Below, piece after piece: positions 5,633 to 6,242 of a stretch of 6,242 bases of DNA (position 1 is the stretch's first letter; every line of letters begins with the position of its first letter). The DNA is taken from the NCBI GenBank assembly GCA_050115015.1, contig JASFRI010000256.1:1-6242 (forward strand), written 5' to 3'. A program made the position numbers and the translations under genes. Under the pieces are notes generated by a model that did not search any database, was not told the DNA's origin, and worked only from the letters and a program-made list of their open reading frames with translations. Origin of the DNA: JASFRI01 sp050115015 (GTDB lineage Bacteria; Acidobacteriota; Polarisedimenticolia; CBDVAL01).

Positions 5633-6242
5633 TCAATCTCCGGGCTTCTTCTTCGCCTGGTTCGCCACGGCGGCGGCGCGCCGTTTCGCCTCCTCCGGGT
5701 CGCCCAGGTAGTAGTGCTTGATGGGGGACAGCTCCTCGTCCAGCTCGTACACCAGCGGGAGGCCGGTGGGGATGTTCAGCCCGACGATCTCCTCCTCGGA
5801 GACGTCGTCGAGGTGCTTGACCAGGGCCCGCAGGGAGTTGCCGTGCGCGCACAGGAGCACCTTGCGGCCCGAGCGGATGTCGGGGCCGATGGTCTCGTTC
5901 CAGTACGGCACGAAGCGCGCGACCACGTCCTTCAGGGACTCCACCGCCGGGAGCTGCGCCGGGTCGAGGCCGGCGTAGCGAGGGTCGTGGCCGGGATGCC
6001 GCGGATCGTCCCGCTCCAGCGGCGGCGGGGGGATGTCGTAGCTCCTGCGCCACTTCAGTACCTGATCCTGGCCGTGCTTCTCGGCGGTCTCGGCCTTGTT
6101 GAGGCCCTGCAGGGCGCCGTAGTGCCGCTCGTTCAGGCGCCAGCTCTTGTGCACCGGCAGCCAGAGCTGATCCACAACCTCAAGCGCGATGTCGAGGGTT
6201 CGGATCGCGCGCCTCAGCAGCGACGTGAAACAGATGTCGAAT
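5633..6242 (-). CDS. gpmA: 2,3-bisphosphoglycerate-dependent phosphoglycerate mutase (5' end outside window)
   Basis: This glycolytic and gluconeogenic enzyme interconverts 3- and 2-phosphoglycerate through a phosphohistidine. The last 202 residues are present, starting FDICFTSLLRRAIRTL. By comparison with E. coli GpmA about 50 N-terminal residues are missing, including the catalytic RHG-histidine motif, which should lie just beyond 6242. Visible family landmarks are RRAIRTL, WRLNERHYGALQGLNKAET (with the acid/base Glu of LNERHYG), WRRSYDIPPPPLE, PGHDPRYA, PYWNETI, AHGNSLRALVKHLD (second catalytic His), LNIPTGLPLVYE and the C-terminal YYLGD. The tail after AAAVANQAKKKPGD is family-typical in length. 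A GTG at 6175 opens a shorter frame, but conserved family sequence continues upstream of it, so it is not the start. It is the first gene seen of the minus-strand cluster; any promoter lies outside the window. Confidence 0.96.
   Translation of the reverse strand, partial: FDICFTSLLRRAIRTLDIALEVVDQLWLPVHKSWRLNERHYGALQGLNKAETAEKHGQDQVLKWRRSYDIPPPPLERDDPRHPGHDPRYAGLDPAQLPAVESLKDVVARFVPYWNETIGPDIRSGRKVLLCAHGNSLRALVKHLDDVSEEEIVGLNIPTGLPLVYELDEELSPIKHYYLGDPEEAKRRAAAVANQAKKKPGD

Overview
This window is chromosomal DNA from a GC-rich (about 70% by eye) Gram-negative bacterium. It has no tRNA, rRNA, CRISPR array, transposase or phage gene. The Gram-negative reading rests on two proteins that appear to face a periplasm: a membrane-anchored parvulin and a HupE-like protein with a signal peptide. 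The lineage is not certain. A cyanobacterial-type GlgC sequence class together with the HupE-like/parvulin pair would fit Acidobacteriota, Myxococcota or related deep Proteobacteria, but this is a guess.

Layout, left to right. (1) 2-379, plus strand: the C-terminal end of a tetratricopeptide-repeat (TPR) protein that begins outside the window. (2) 380-487: a short convergent gap with two weak hairpins. (3) 488-1390, minus: a membrane-anchored parvulin-type peptidyl-prolyl isomerase. (4) 1387-3636, minus: a large HupE/UreJ-like membrane protein carrying a second membrane and periplasmic module at its C-terminus. (5) 3656-3722: a strong near-perfect inverted repeat that contains the glgC stop codon. 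(6) 3719-4984, minus: glgC, glucose-1-phosphate adenylyltransferase. (7) 4981-5619, minus: a YbhB/YbcL-type phosphatidylethanolamine-binding-family (PEBP) protein. (8) 5633-6242, minus: gpmA, 2,3-bisphosphoglycerate-dependent phosphoglycerate mutase, with its start outside the window.

All five minus-strand genes lie in one direction and are tightly packed: gpmA, 13 nt, ybhB-like, 4-nt ATGA overlap, glgC, hairpin, HupE-like, 4-nt ATGA overlap, parvulin. They form two functional blocks separated by the hairpin. The first is central carbon metabolism: GpmA interconverts 2- and 3-phosphoglycerate, and GlgC makes ADP-glucose for glycogen. This GlgC keeps both lysines that bind the activator 3-phosphoglycerate in cyanobacterial and plant enzymes, so the two may be linked metabolically. 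The second is an envelope block: a multi-span membrane protein with predicted periplasmic domains, translationally coupled to a periplasm-facing foldase.

The most interesting parts are the 3656-3722 hairpin, which looks like a dispersed repeat or RNA element, and the HupE-like/parvulin pair, whose HupE half has lost several signature residues and whose C-terminal half carries a His-rich motif. No function is established for that pair.
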